Source: Alteromonas profundi (GTDB taxonomy: Bacteria; Pseudomonadota; Gammaproteobacteria; Enterobacterales; Alteromonadaceae). From it: 64,000 nucleotides of DNA. The number at the start of each line of letters is the position of its first letter. Within the stretch, counting starts at the first letter, position 1. A model generated the notes under the pieces. That model was not told where the DNA came from, ran no database searches, and worked only from the letters and a program-made list of their open reading frames with translations. Positions 20,199 through 29,496 of this stretch are shown here, piece by piece. The stretch covers positions 105,609 to 169,608 of the forward strand of contig NZ_JAAAWN010000007.1 in NCBI RefSeq assembly GCF_010500865.1. Direction: 5' to 3'. A program made the position numbers and the translations under genes.

Positions 20199-21524
20199 TT
20201 ACATAGCTAACGACTTAACAATAGCGCCGTCTTTCATTACAAAGTGAACGTCTTCCATTCTACTCATATCTTCTAACGGGTTACCTGGCACCGCTACTAT
20301 GTCGGCCAACTTACCTTCATCTAAGCTTCCTAATGTAGACGACTGCTTTAACAGCGTTGCCGAATTAATAGTGGCGGCTTGAATCGCTTGCATTGGTGTC
20401 ATTCCAAAAGTAACCATACGGGCAAATTGTTTTGGGTTGTCGCCATGCGGGTAAACACCGGCGTCAGAGCCAAAAACCATGTTTACCCCAGCATTCACCG
20501 CTTTGGCAAAATTTTCGCGTTGTAGCTTACCCACCTTGCGTTCCTTGTTTAAGCTCTCTTCTAAAATACCGGCTTTTTCACCTTCACCTAAGATATATTC
20601 AGTAACGTAAATATCCATAGAGAAGTAAGTACCGTGTTCTTTAGCTAAAGCAATCGCTTCATCGTCTAGTAAGCTCACATGCTCAACAGAATCTACACCT
20701 GCTCGAATAGCATCTTTAATGCCGCTGGTACCATGAGCATGGGTTGCTACGGTAAGGCCACGAAGGTGGGCTTCTTCAACCAACGCTTTCATTTCTTCAA
20801 GTGAATACTGCTGGGCACCTACTTTGGTGCCTTTAGATAGCACGCCTCCGGTAGCGCAAAATTTAATTACGGTGGCGCCATACTTAATATTTCTACGTAC
20901 TTTTTTGCGAACTTCCCAAGGGCCGTCAGCCACGCCTTCGCTGTAGTGTTTATATTCGAAAGGCAGTAAGTTGTTATCGCAATGCCCGCCAGTTACACCA
21001 AGTGAAGGACCAGCAACAAACATACGAGGGCCAGGAATGTCACCTGCATTAATGGCATCTTTTAATGCGACATCGGTAAACCCTGGCGCACCCACATTAC
21101 GTACTGTGGTAAACCCTGCTTCTAAGGTTTGTTTAGCGTGTTTTACACCCGTGATAGTAGCGCGGGGCAAGGATACTTCTAGGCGCTTATAACCATGTTG
21201 TGTAGCGTCGCTGGTTAAGTGGACATGCATGTCCATAAGACCAGGCATTAACGTTGCGTCGCCTAAATCAACGCGGGTCGCATCTGCGGGTAAATTCAGC
21301 GTATTGGCCTTACCAGAAGCGGTAATGATATTGTCGTTTACAACTATCGCCGCCTGCGTAATAACGCGGCCGTTGTTAACATCTATCATTCTATCTGCGG
21401 TTAATACAATTGTATCTGCAACAACGGCGGTAATTGACAGTGAAGCCACAGCAACCGCCGCAGTAGAAAATGCGGCTACTCTACTGCCTATTTTAGTGGC
21501 CAAATCTATCATTAACGATTTCAT
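20199..21524 (-). CDS. Secreted amidohydrolase-family metallopeptidase (Xaa-Arg/Lys dipeptidase-like)
   Basis: The 441-residue product starts at the ATG at 21524, preceded by AAAGGAGC. Longer in-frame starts would overlap lnt and spoil the signal peptide (about 1-36, ending AVVADT). It is a complete metal-dependent amidohydrolase: HVHL (first metal His pair), a lysine in ATVIKFCATGG as the likely bridging residue, ATHAHG, SVEHVSLL and GSDAGVYPHGDN. The sequence style matches the periplasmic zinc carboxypeptidases/dipeptidases acting on Xaa-Arg/Lys characterised from Caulobacter and environmental samples; imidazolonepropionase-like annotation is also common. The substrate is inferred. The gene follows lnt by 16 bp, so it probably belongs to the corC-lnt transcript. 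Confidence 0.85.
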   Translation of the reverse strand: MKSLMIDLATKIGSRVAAFSTAAVAVASLSITAVVADTIVLTADRMIDVNNGRVITQAAIVVNDNIITASGKANTLNLPADATRVDLGDATLMPGLMDMHVHLTSDATQHGYKRLEVSLPRATITGVKHAKQTLEAGFTTVRNVGAPGFTDVALKDAINAGDIPGPRMFVAGPSLGVTGGHCDNNLLPFEYKHYSEGVADGPWEVRKKVRRNIKYGATVIKFCATGGVLSKGTKVGAQQYSLEEMKALVEEAHLRGLTVATHAHGTSGIKDAIRAGVDSVEHVSLLDDEAIALAKEHGTYFSMDIYVTEYILGEGEKAGILEESLNKERKVGKLQRENFAKAVNAGVNMVFGSDAGVYPHGDNPKQFARMVTFGMTPMQAIQAATINSATLLKQSSTLGSLDEGKLADIVAVPGNPLEDMSRMEDVHFVMKDGAIVKSLAM

Positions 21525-21540
21525 TAGTGCTCCTTTATTT

Positions 21541-23061
21541 TTATTTTGCAACAGCGTTTGCACGCATACGTTTTTGTAAAACGAGCGCGAAGCATAAAAG
21601 TAATGATACCAGCAACCAAACCGCAATATCGCCAACCCTATGGTACGGCGTAGCGCCTTTGGTTGCCGTAACGGGCGCACTTATACTACCAGCTTCAAAC
21701 TGTGGTAAACGGGCAATTATCTCGCCTTTATGGTCGATAAACGCAGTTATACCATTGTTGGTAGCGCGCAGCACTGGACGACCAAATTCAAGCGCCCGCA
21801 TCCGCGCAATTTCTAAATGTTGCGCCGGGCCGTGTGAATGACCGAACCAGGCATCATTACTTACGGTAATGAGCATGTCGGTATTACTGTTAATATTAGC
21901 ACCTACTTGGCGAGGAAACGCTATTTCAAAGCATATTGCCGGTGCTAAGTTAATGCCATTTGCTGTGAGGTTTGTTTGTTGAAAATCGCCACGGGCAAAT
22001 GAGGACATGGGTAAGTCGAATAACGGAGCTAACGGACGTAACCAATTCTCAAAAGGGACAAACTCCCCCACTGGCAACAAATGATGCTTAGCATAGCGAT
22101 TATTATGGAAGTATTGGTAGGTAGGTGTTTGTGCTTCGGGGATACGCTTGCCCAGGACAATAAGGTTGTTCCACGCTTCCTGCGACTCCCAATTGTAGTT
22201 TACGATACCGGTTATAAGTGCACTATTGTGGTTAAAAGCCTGCTCGTTTACCAAGGTTAAATAGTCCTGCGCCAAGGGTTCTAGCTTTGGCACAGCCGCT
22301 TCTGGCCAAATGATAAGATCGCTTTGCCACAGGCCCTGCGTTAGGGTGAGATATTTATCCATAGTGGGCTTATCTTGCTCAGGCACCCAGCGTAACGATT
22401 GCGGAATGTTACCTTGTACCATACCCACATCGTAGGTCGCCTTTGGGCTTACCCACACGTGTTGAAGTGCAATATAACCACTCACATAAATAGCAAGGGT
22501 GACAAGGCTACCGGCAACTAAACCTCGCGTTCGCGAACTGCAAACCAATGCAGAAGCAGCCATCACCAATAACGCTGTAATACCTGTTTCACCTATTATC
22601 GGCGCCCAACCTGCAAGAGGGCTATTTATTTGGCTATAGCCTAACGACAGCCAGGGGAACCCAGTGAGTAGCCAACTACGCAACCATTCACTCAGCACCC
22701 AAAAGAAGGGCAGAGCCAGAGGCCATAAGTTAACCGAAAAGAAGCGCGCAGTTATTTTAAATGCTAATGCCGGAAACAGAGCAAGGTAGCCGCACAACAG
22801 CAGCATAATGCCCACTGAGGCAATAAGCGGAAGGCCACCAAACTGGTCGATACTTACATGCACCCAACTTATACCCGCACCAAACCAGCCAAGGCCAAAA
22901 AGCCAGCCAGCCAAAAACGGCCGCGTGTTAAGTTTACTCACCTGTCTAACCGCTAGGGCCAACGCAGGAATCACCAAAGGCCATAGGCCGAAAGGGGCAA
23001 AAGCCAGCGTTAAGCTGGCGCCGCTTAATAAAAGCAGAATATAGGGAATAAGTGTTTTCAG
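21541..23061 (-). CDS. lnt: Apolipoprotein N-acyltransferase Lnt
   Basis: Inner-membrane enzyme that adds the third acyl chain to lipoproteins. It has about six N-terminal transmembrane segments and a C-terminal nitrilase domain with the catalytic Glu in IIWPEAAVP, Lys in KHHLLPVGEFVPFE and Cys in ICFEIAFP. The conserved first helix (LIPYILLLLSGASLTLAFAP) lies upstream of the first ATG/GTG/TTG codon in frame (a TTG at 22977). The frame is open back to a TAA just before 23085, with no standard start. A CTG at 23059-23061, 8 nt after GGAG and 5 nt after the corC stop, gives 506 residues, close to E. coli's 512. I take CTG as the likely start. Confidence 0.9.
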   Translation of the reverse strand: MKTLIPYILLLLSGASLTLAFAPFGLWPLVIPALALAVRQVSKLNTRPFLAGWLFGLGWFGAGISWVHVSIDQFGGLPLIASVGIMLLLCGYLALFPALAFKITARFFSVNLWPLALPFFWVLSEWLRSWLLTGFPWLSLGYSQINSPLAGWAPIIGETGITALLVMAASALVCSSRTRGLVAGSLVTLAIYVSGYIALQHVWVSPKATYDVGMVQGNIPQSLRWVPEQDKPTMDKYLTLTQGLWQSDLIIWPEAAVPKLEPLAQDYLTLVNEQAFNHNSALITGIVNYNWESQEAWNNLIVLGKRIPEAQTPTYQYFHNNRYAKHHLLPVGEFVPFENWLRPLAPLFDLPMSSFARGDFQQTNLTANGINLAPAICFEIAFPRQVGANINSNTDMLITVSNDAWFGHSHGPAQHLEIARMRALEFGRPVLRATNNGITAFIDHKGEIIARLPQFEAGSISAPVTATKGATPYHRVGDIAVWLLVSLLLCFALVLQKRMRANAVAK

Positions 23062-23066
23062 TGGAG

Positions 23067-23924
23067 TTACTCCAGAGAGGGCACCGAAACTTTAAGTTGA
23101 ATTAACCGGCGTTTATCCGAGTTAGTCACTTTAAATTGAATATCACCAATGGTTACTTCATCACTGGTTTCAGGCATATGGCCAAATGCTTTTAATACAA
23201 TGCCGCCGATAGTGTCGGCTTCTTCTTCGCTAAAATTAGTTTCAAAGAAGGTATTAAATTCATCAACAGGAGTAAGGGCTTTTACTGAGTATGTAGATTT
23301 GTTCAGTGGACGAATGTCATCGGTGCCGTCTTCTTCAATATCAAACTCGTCTTCTATTTCGCCGACAATGATTTCAAGTATATCTTCAATCGTCACCAAG
23401 CCAGACACACCGCCGTATTCATCTACGACTATAGCCATGTGGTAACGTTGCTGGCGGAACTCTTTTAGCAGAACATCCACCCGTTTACTTTCTGGAACAA
23501 TAACCGCAGGACGAAGTACATCTCTTAGGTTAAACTCACGCTCGGCATTAAAGGCATAACTAAGCAAATCTTTGGCCAGTAAAATACCTTCAATATGATC
23601 TTTGTCTTCGCTGATAACCGGAAAGCGGGAGTGGGCAGATTCAAGCATAACAGGTAGGAAAGACTCCACATCCTGTTCAACATCTATAGTGATCATTTGC
23701 GCGCGGGGGATCATTATATCGCGTACACGCATTTCGTTGACGCCAATTACGCCTTCGATCATTTCCCGAGTCTGCGGATCTATAATTTCGCTACGCTCGG
23801 CTTCGGTAATAACTTCTACCAGTTCTTGTTTACTTTTCGGCTCGCCAGAGATTGAATTTTTTAGTTTGTCTAACCAACTTTTTCCTGAGGAGCCGTTGGT
23901 AGAGTGAGGATTATCGTCGCTCAT
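23067..23924 (-). CDS. corC: CorC/HlyC-family protein with CBS domains (YbeX)
   Basis: Homologue of E. coli YbeX/CorC, linked to Mg/Co efflux and more recently to ribosome and RNA metabolism. The 285-residue cytosolic protein has a short N-terminal region ([24 protein letters not shown], in pieces at about 55-80), a CBS pair (about 70-195, with [23 protein letters not shown] sequence [19 protein letters not shown]), and a C-terminal CorC_HlyC domain (about 205-285, [10 protein letters not shown]). It sits directly before lnt as in the classic miaB-ybeZ-ybeY-ybeX-lnt order, but here it is separated from ybeY by about 4 kb of inserted genes and must have its own promoter in the 261 bp upstream. 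Confidence 0.95.
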   Translation of the reverse strand: MSDDNPHSTNGSSGKSWLDKLKNSISGEPKSKQELVEVITEAERSEIIDPQTREMIEGVIGVNEMRVRDIMIPRAQMITIDVEQDVESFLPVMLESAHSRFPVISEDKDHIEGILLAKDLLSYAFNAEREFNLRDVLRPAVIVPESKRVDVLLKEFRQQRYHMAIVVDEYGGVSGLVTIEDILEIIVGEIEDEFDIEEDGTDDIRPLNKSTYSVKALTPVDEFNTFFETNFSEEEADTIGGIVLKAFGHMPETSDEVTIGDIQFKVTNSDKRRLIQLKVSVPSLE

Positions 23925-24004
23925 AGTGTCCAGTTTTTAATTAAATCAACGCCAACGTTAAATGTCTTAACCAAGGTCGTCAATGCTTTATTGATTGAAA
24001 GTGT

Positions 24005-24022
24005 AAAAACAGCCATAGGCTG
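24005..24022 (-). terminator. Short terminator-like hairpin after the sugar-phosphate transferase gene
   Basis: On the minus strand CAGCC (24018-24022) pairs with GGCTG (24010-24014) around TAT, followed by five T residues. The stem is short, so confidence is limited. Confidence 0.4.
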
Positions 24023-24185
24023 CGTGTTTTCATTTATAAAATAGGGGCATTTACAGAAAAACAAAGCGGAAATAAGCATTAAGGCCTAAGGGGCACATAC
24101 CTGCACAGTAAACAGAGGATGCTGGGCACAAAAAAACGCCCATAGCTACTATTGATAAGTGCTTTTGCCCATCTTCGAAGAAGAA

Positions 24186-25640
24186 TTAATAGGCGTTTTT
24201 ATTTACAAAGCCGTTAAAAATAGTCATTACAATAATTTTAACGTCTAACCAAACTGACCAGCGATGAATATAGTCTAAATCGTATTCAACCCGTTCTACC
24301 ATTTTGTTAATGGTAGAGGTTTCGCCTCTAAGCCCGTTTACTTGTGCCCAGCCAGTGATCCCAGGGCGCACTTTATGACGCAGCATATAGCCTTTAATTA
24401 GCTTTCGATATTGCTCGTTATGGGCTACAGCATGGGGGCGCGGCCCAACTATAGACATTCTTCCTTGTAGCACGTTAATAAACTGGGGCAGTTCGTCGAG
24501 GGACGTTCTGCGTAAAAACGACCCTAGCTTGGTAATACGCGGGTCATTCTTCGTTGCTTGTTTCACTACCGGGCCATTGTCCATGGCTGTCATCGAGCGA
24601 AATTTGTAAATATAGATTTGTTTACCGTCTAACCCATAGCGTTTTTGTTTAAAGATTATGGGGCCTGGGGAGGTGAGTTTTACGGCTGCAGCTATAAACA
24701 ACATGGGGATAGCTAAAATAGTTAATATAATGCTGCCAACGACAATATCTTCAGCGCGTTTCAGCAAGTTGCTGGCACCCTGAAAAGGCGTGTCGTATAC
24801 GCTGAGGGCTTGAACCGAACCCACACTTTGCCAGCGCGCATTCATTAAATTGTAGATGAAGAAATTGGGAATAATATAAACGTTGGCAGTAGTATCGGCG
24901 CATTTTTCCAAAATGTCCCGAATTCGATTTTCAGCACTCATAGGCAAGGCAATATAAATGTAATCTACCTTATTATTGCGCGCCATATTAATTGCATGCT
25001 CTATGTCACCTAGCACCTGATTTTTAAATTTATGAGGTAGCCGCTCCTCGGCTCTGTCATCAAAAATACCTTGGAATTGGATACCAAGTTGTTCGTTATC
25101 AATAATTTGATGCGCTAGGTTGTAGCCGGTTTTTGTTGCGCCAATAATAATAGCTTGACGGCTATTCATTCCACTTTGGCGAATTTTGAATAAGAATTTG
25201 CGCATTACAAAGCGCCAGCTTAATAAAGCTACACCTGAAGACGCGAACCACATAAGTAACGCTGAAGTAGGCTGCTCTATGGCTTCGACGATAAAAAAGC
25301 CAATGGTGAGAGTAGCTACACAGGTAATTGCCCAGCAATAAGATGTGGATTTAAGTATCTCAATGGTGGCATACCCCCGCCATGAACGATACAAGTCAAA
25401 TGCTTCTGCTACCAACTGAAAGGAAATAACGAAAACAAAAAGCAGGATTAAGTCGACATTAGCAACTGAAAAATCGAAAAAGGCGTAAGAGCCATAGTAA
25501 AGCAGAGTAATAATAGATAAATCAATTAACCGATAGAGTGTAGAAAAACCACTTTGGTTTCTTACAACAAAACCACCTTTTCTTGTTCGAGGTGTTTGGT
25601 CAGAGCCCATGTCTTGCAAAATATACGCCTTCTTTTCCAT
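24186..25640 (-). CDS. Undecaprenyl-phosphate sugar-phosphate transferase (WcaJ/CpsB-type)
   Basis: Initiating enzyme of exopolysaccharide or capsule synthesis, moving a hexose-1-phosphate from a UDP-sugar to undecaprenyl phosphate at the inner membrane. The 484-residue protein has four N-terminal transmembrane helices (about 30-125), a central CoA/NAD-binding-like domain (IIIGATKTGYNLAHQI, about 165-180), another hydrophobic segment, and the C-terminal bacterial sugar transferase domain. That domain carries KRAEDIVVGSIILTILAIP, KFRSMTAM, LRRTSLDELPQF, GRMSIVGPRPH and KVRPGITGWAQVNG. The start is uncertain: ATG at 25640 is used; a TTG at 25664 or ATG at 25613 are possible, and none has a strong ribosome site. 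It is divergent from the epimerase gene. Confidence 0.9.
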   Translation of the reverse strand: MEKKAYILQDMGSDQTPRTRKGGFVVRNQSGFSTLYRLIDLSIITLLYYGSYAFFDFSVANVDLILLFVFVISFQLVAEAFDLYRSWRGYATIEILKSTSYCWAITCVATLTIGFFIVEAIEQPTSALLMWFASSGVALLSWRFVMRKFLFKIRQSGMNSRQAIIIGATKTGYNLAHQIIDNEQLGIQFQGIFDDRAEERLPHKFKNQVLGDIEHAINMARNNKVDYIYIALPMSAENRIRDILEKCADTTANVYIIPNFFIYNLMNARWQSVGSVQALSVYDTPFQGASNLLKRAEDIVVGSIILTILAIPMLFIAAAVKLTSPGPIIFKQKRYGLDGKQIYIYKFRSMTAMDNGPVVKQATKNDPRITKLGSFLRRTSLDELPQFINVLQGRMSIVGPRPHAVAHNEQYRKLIKGYMLRHKVRPGITGWAQVNGLRGETSTINKMVERVEYDLDYIHRWSVWLDVKIIVMTIFNGFVNKNAY

Positions 25641-26196
25641 GATACAGCTAAGCTTTCTAAACAACTGCTACGTTTTCGCAGTGTGTTTTCTGTACGTATG
25701 TTCTGTCTCCAGTCGCAAAACAATTCCAAAATTAACCAAGAATTCGTTTTATTACTTCAAAAAAACCACAAATACTATAATAACTATTACTGCTACTAAC
25801 AATCAACGACTATCCAAGTTTGTTTTAAAGCAAACCAATAATTCAGGGGAATACTTAGAAACTGCAGGTTGAGTTACTTACACATTAAAATATCAACGCG
25901 TATTAAGTCTAGAATTAATTTGAGGGGGCATTTCTAAACAAGCCTCAGCTACCGTGTGAAGACATTTACTTGTTAGCGATTGTGCCGTTATTCTGTTAGG
26001 TGGCGTAATGTGCTTCAACTAGAAATTTTCTTTTAACTTAAAGAGAACGCTTGGCAGATTAATCCAATTTACCTTTATATGTGTATGGTGATAGGGCTGT
26101 GTTGCTGCCCGAGGGAACCCATTTCAATAAATTCCTCTTGTATGCTGCTTCACAAACATACAACATAGAGATATTAGATAGAGGAATATTATAATA
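25641..26196. other. Divergent intergenic region between the two exopolysaccharide genes
   Basis: About 550 bp, AT-rich (especially 25720-25860). Predicted frames here lack protein-like composition. It must contain the promoters of both divergent genes, but no clear -35/-10 pair or ops/JUMPstart element (GGCGGTAGC) was found. GAGGAA about 15 bp before the ATG at 26197 is the epimerase ribosome site. Confidence 0.5.
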
Positions 26197-27213
26197 ATGA
26201 AAATATTAGTCACTGGCGCAGCAGGGTTTATTGGGGCTGCAGTATCTAAAATATTGCTAGCACAAGGGCATTCGGTAGTAGGGATAGACAACCTAAACGA
26301 TTACTACGATGTAGCGCTAAAAAAAGCACGTTTACAAGACGTAAGCGATGCGCCTAGTGGCGAAAATTTTTCGTTTCATCAATTAGGGGTAGAAGAACGC
26401 GATGGTGTTGCAAGCCTCTTCGCGAGTGAAAAGTTTGATCAAGTTGTACACTTAGCGGCGCAAGCGGGCGTTCGATACTCTATTGAAAACCCTCATGCCT
26501 ATGTCGATTCAAACCTGGTAGGCTTTGTTAATATTCTAGAGGGCTGCAGGCACAATGATGTGAAACATTTAGTGTACGCTTCATCTAGCTCTGTTTACGG
26601 CGCGAACGAAACCATGCCGTTTGTTGAGTCAGATAATGTCGATCACCCCGTAAGTTTGTACGCTGCCTCTAAAAAAGCCAACGAACTTATGGCCCATACT
26701 TATAGCCATCTGTATGGTTTACCTACCACTGGGCTACGCTTTTTTACGGTTTACGGGCCGTGGGGCCGGCCAGATATGGCACTGTTTAAGTTTACTAAAG
26801 CTATCTTGGCTGGTGATGAAATACAGGTGTATAACTATGGCGATCATTACCGCGATTTCACCTATATCGATGATATTGTGGATGGCGTAATTAAGTCTTT
26901 AACGCATACGGCCGCTCCCGATGCTACCTGGAATGGTAAGCAGCCAAACCCTTCTACCAGTAAAGCCCCTTATCGTGTGTACAATATTGGCGCGCACGAT
27001 CCTGTTCACTTATTAAGTTTTATTGAAACCTTAGAAGAAGCCCTTGGCATTGAGGCGAAAAAGCAATTACTACCTATACAACCCGGTGACGTTCCCGCTA
27101 CTTATGCCAATGTAGATGCGTTAGGGGCAAGTACAGGTTATAAGCCCGGTACCTCGATAAAGGAAGGAATTGGCAACTTTGTTAAATGGTATAAAGCGTA
27201 TTACGGTGTGTAA
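26197..27213 (+). CDS. NAD-dependent epimerase, UDP-glucuronate 4-epimerase-like
   Basis: Short-chain dehydrogenase-type sugar-nucleotide epimerase of 338 residues. It has the Rossmann motif GAAGFIG (7-13), GIDNLNDYYD (about 30-39), HLAAQAGVRYSIENP (about 87-101), the catalytic Ser triplet in YASSSSVYG and YxxxK in LYAASKKANE. The GVRYS and NDYYD segments together with RFFTVYGPWGRPDMA are characteristic of UDP-glucuronate 4-epimerases (CapI/LpsL) that make UDP-galacturonate for capsule or LPS. The gene is divergent from the sugar-phosphate transferase, which supports an exopolysaccharide role. Exact substrate is inferred. Confidence 0.88.
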   Translation: MKILVTGAAGFIGAAVSKILLAQGHSVVGIDNLNDYYDVALKKARLQDVSDAPSGENFSFHQLGVEERDGVASLFASEKFDQVVHLAAQAGVRYSIENPHAYVDSNLVGFVNILEGCRHNDVKHLVYASSSSVYGANETMPFVESDNVDHPVSLYAASKKANELMAHTYSHLYGLPTTGLRFFTVYGPWGRPDMALFKFTKAILAGDEIQVYNYGDHYRDFTYIDDIVDGVIKSLTHTAAPDATWNGKQPNPSTSKAPYRVYNIGAHDPVHLLSFIETLEEALGIEAKKQLLPIQPGDVPATYANVDALGASTGYKPGTSIKEGIGNFVKWYKAYYGV

Positions 27214-27353
27214 CCAAGCGCTAAAGTAAGCGTGTTAAATGCGCGCTATCGCCGTTTATACTATGACGTTGCATATCATATACATAGATGCATACTTATG
27301 GGTAAGCGGCGGTTCTTCCTAAACACTCACTTTGAGCCCAGCGAATAGCCGGG

Positions 27354-27782
27354 CTATAAAAACTGAGTTTTAAACCAGTCCCAAATCCCTAAGCTGTAAT
27401 CGTCTATTAGGTTTATACCTAGCGCCGACTTGATTAAATAAAGTACCAGTAAACCGAAAAGTAGGGAAACGAGGATGAAGGCTGAAAGTAATGTGGCGGT
27501 CAGTAAGGTCGCAAATTTCTTTTCCGAATCTGACAGCGCCCGTCTGTTTCGTCCTGCCAGTACCACATAGTAATAGCGCCATCGAAAGAATTTCACGGTA
27601 CCACGAAGATCGACCTTATGTTTACCCCATTCTCGTGCGCCAATGGCATTTCGAATATGAGAAAGCTGCTCTTCGTCAAACGACTGGGCTACCTTACGCG
27701 GCATTCTATCAAGCAACCGGCTAATAACAGGGTCGTTTCTTATATCGTTTGGTACTTCTCTATGAGAACTGGGGGTTGTCAT
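27354..27782 (-). CDS. Small membrane protein of unknown function
   Basis: I do not recognise this family. The 142-residue product starts at the ATG at 27782, with AAGG six nt upstream; a longer frame would add seven residues. The N-terminal two thirds are soluble and basic (RLLDRMPRKVAQSF, then GTVKFFRWRYYYVVLAGRNRR), followed by one or two hydrophobic segments (about 90-118, ATLLSAFILVSLLFGLLVLY) and a short tail ending WFKTQFL. The gene lies about 107 bp after the ybeY stop on the same strand, so it could be the last gene of the miaB-ybeZ-ybeY transcript. It is convergent with the epimerase gene. Confidence 0.75.
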   Translation of the reverse strand: MTTPSSHREVPNDIRNDPVISRLLDRMPRKVAQSFDEEQLSHIRNAIGAREWGKHKVDLRGTVKFFRWRYYYVVLAGRNRRALSDSEKKFATLLTATLLSAFILVSLLFGLLVLYLIKSALGINLIDDYSLGIWDWFKTQFL

Positions 27783-27888
27783 CCTTGGCCTTATAACAAG
27801 CAAAAGGGTTAAATATGGTGTGGTGTTTAAATACGAGCCTACTGTTTTAACAACGGGTAAGCGCGTTTTGATTACCTTTTATACCAAG

Positions 27889-28362
27889 TTACCGAATTTG
27901 ATAGGGGTCGTCTATGCCTAGGCTGGCTAGAATGTCGATTTCTTTTTGCTCCATTACCTCGGCATCACTGTCCTCGATATGATCGTACCCCAATAAATGC
28001 AAGGTACCGTGAATAATCATATGGGCATAGTGGTGCGTGTGCAGTTTATTTTGCTCACTTGCTTCACGCATAATTACCGGCGCACATACCACCAAATCGC
28101 CCAGTAAATTTAACTCTATACCAGGGGGCGCTTCAAACGGGAACGACAGTACGTTAGTGGGCTTATCTTTACCTCGAAACTCAAAGTTTAGCGCTTGCGA
28201 TTCTTCTTCGTCGGTAAACCTAACGGTAAGCTCTTGTTCATCAAGGCCTTCGGCGACAAGTACAGCATTGGCCCATTGGGTTATGTTATCTAGCGAGGGG
28301 ATAGCATCGGCTACGTTATCTTTACCCTCGTAAGCGAGTTGCAAATCGACAATGGCGCTCAC
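27889..28362 (-). CDS. ybeY: Endoribonuclease YbeY (16S rRNA maturation)
   Basis: Single-strand-specific metalloendoribonuclease for 16S rRNA 3'-end processing and 70S quality control. The 157-residue product has the conserved LNFEFRGKDKPTNVLSFPFE block (split as LNFEFRGKDKPTNVLSF, about 60-78) and the zinc-binding HGTLHLLGYDH motif (about 120-130). It starts with GTG at 28362, whose GTGA overlaps the ybeZ stop by 4 nt, indicating translational coupling. Position and overlap match the E. coli ybeZYX order. Confidence 0.97.
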   Translation of the reverse strand: MSAIVDLQLAYEGKDNVADAIPSLDNITQWANAVLVAEGLDEQELTVRFTDEEESQALNFEFRGKDKPTNVLSFPFEAPPGIELNLLGDLVVCAPVIMREASEQNKLHTHHYAHMIIHGTLHLLGYDHIEDSDAEVMEQKEIDILASLGIDDPYQIR

Positions 28363-29456
28363 TGTTTGTGTGCGCCTTTATCGGCATTGCTACTGGCGCT
28401 GTCTGTGTTCTTTGGTGCTAACGCATGGGCTTGTTGGGCACGCAAGGCTTCGTCTTTCTTCTGCTTGCGAATGCGTTCTTGTTCGGCGTCGTATTGCTCA
28501 TAGGCACGAACAATACGGGCAACAACAGGGTGGCGTACCACGTCTTCAGCGTTAAAGAAATTAAACGAGATGTCGTCAACGTTGCTCAATACTTCAATGG
28601 CGTGACGCAGGCCGGATTTAGCGCCGCGCGGTAAATCTACCTGGGTAATATCGCCGGTAATTACAGCCCGTGAATTAAAGCCGATACGGGTTAAGAACAT
28701 TTTCATTTGTTCTACCGTAGTATTTTGGCTTTCATCCAGAATAATAAAGGCATCGTTTAGTGTACGCCCACGCATATAAGCAAGAGGCGCTACTTCAATT
28801 ACGTTGCGCTCCATTAGCTTTTCTACTTTTTCAAAGCCGAGCATTTCAAACAAGGCGTCGTAAAGGGGACGCAGGTAAGGGTCTACCTTTTGTGATAAAT
28901 CTCCTGGCAAGAAACCTAGCTTTTCCCCAGCCTCAACGGCAGGGCGGGTAAGCAATATTCGGCGCACTTCTTGACGTTCCAAAGCATCTACTGCTGCGGC
29001 TACCGCTAAATAGGTTTTACCTGTACCGGCCGGGCCAATACCAAAAGTAATGTCGTAATTAAGAATATTTGCAACATACTGAGCTTGGTTGGGGTTTCTA
29101 GGCTTAATAACCCCACGTTTGGTGCGAATATTAATCTCTTTGCCATATCCACCCTCAACGTTTTGCTCTACCACGCGAGATTCCTGAATAGCCAAATGTA
29201 CCTGTTCAGGTTCTAACTCAGGGGTACGGCCTTTAATGGGCTGAGTTTCGACATACAGCAGTTTAAGAAGCTCGCAAGCACTGTTCATTTGGAGTGGTTC
29301 GCCTAGCACCTTAAACGCATTGTTGCGGTAGGTAATTTCTACCCCTAAACGACGTTCAATTTGCTTAATATTGTCGTCAAACGGCCCACATAAGCTAGAC
29401 AGACGTTTGCTGTCAGCCGGTTCCAATTCAAATTCGTTACTTACCAATGTACTCAA
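28359..29456 (-). CDS. ybeZ: PhoH-like ATPase YbeZ
   Basis: P-loop ATPase of the PhoH family, which functions with YbeY in RNA metabolism. The 365-residue product has an N-terminal KH-like part (about 1-95), the Walker A motif GPAGTGKTYLA (about 140-150), TRPAVEAGEKLGFLPGDL, the Walker B region AFIILDESQNTT, and a charged, lysine-rich C-terminal tail. It starts with TTG at 29456 with GAGAGGAA upstream. The gene overlaps ybeY by 4 nt and follows miaB by 40 bp. Confidence 0.95.
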   Translation of the reverse strand: MSTLVSNEFELEPADSKRLSSLCGPFDDNIKQIERRLGVEITYRNNAFKVLGEPLQMNSACELLKLLYVETQPIKGRTPELEPEQVHLAIQESRVVEQNVEGGYGKEINIRTKRGVIKPRNPNQAQYVANILNYDITFGIGPAGTGKTYLAVAAAVDALERQEVRRILLTRPAVEAGEKLGFLPGDLSQKVDPYLRPLYDALFEMLGFEKVEKLMERNVIEVAPLAYMRGRTLNDAFIILDESQNTTVEQMKMFLTRIGFNSRAVITGDITQVDLPRGAKSGLRHAIEVLSNVDDISFNFFNAEDVVRHPVVARIVRAYEQYDAEQERIRKQKKDEALRAQQAHALAPKNTDSASSNADKGAHKQ

Positions 29457-29496
29457 ACTACTGTATTCCTCTCTCTTTTATATACGTCAATAGGGT

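Noticed and set aside
20199..21680. 493-residue version of the amidohydrolase
   Set aside because: The extra 52 residues overlap lnt and precede the signal peptide; the ATG at 21524 has a strong ribosome site.
25554..25872. Plus-strand frames of 81 and 87 codons in the divergent polysaccharide region
   Set aside because: They have low-complexity, AT-driven composition and overlap the transferase 5' end; nothing suggests a protein.
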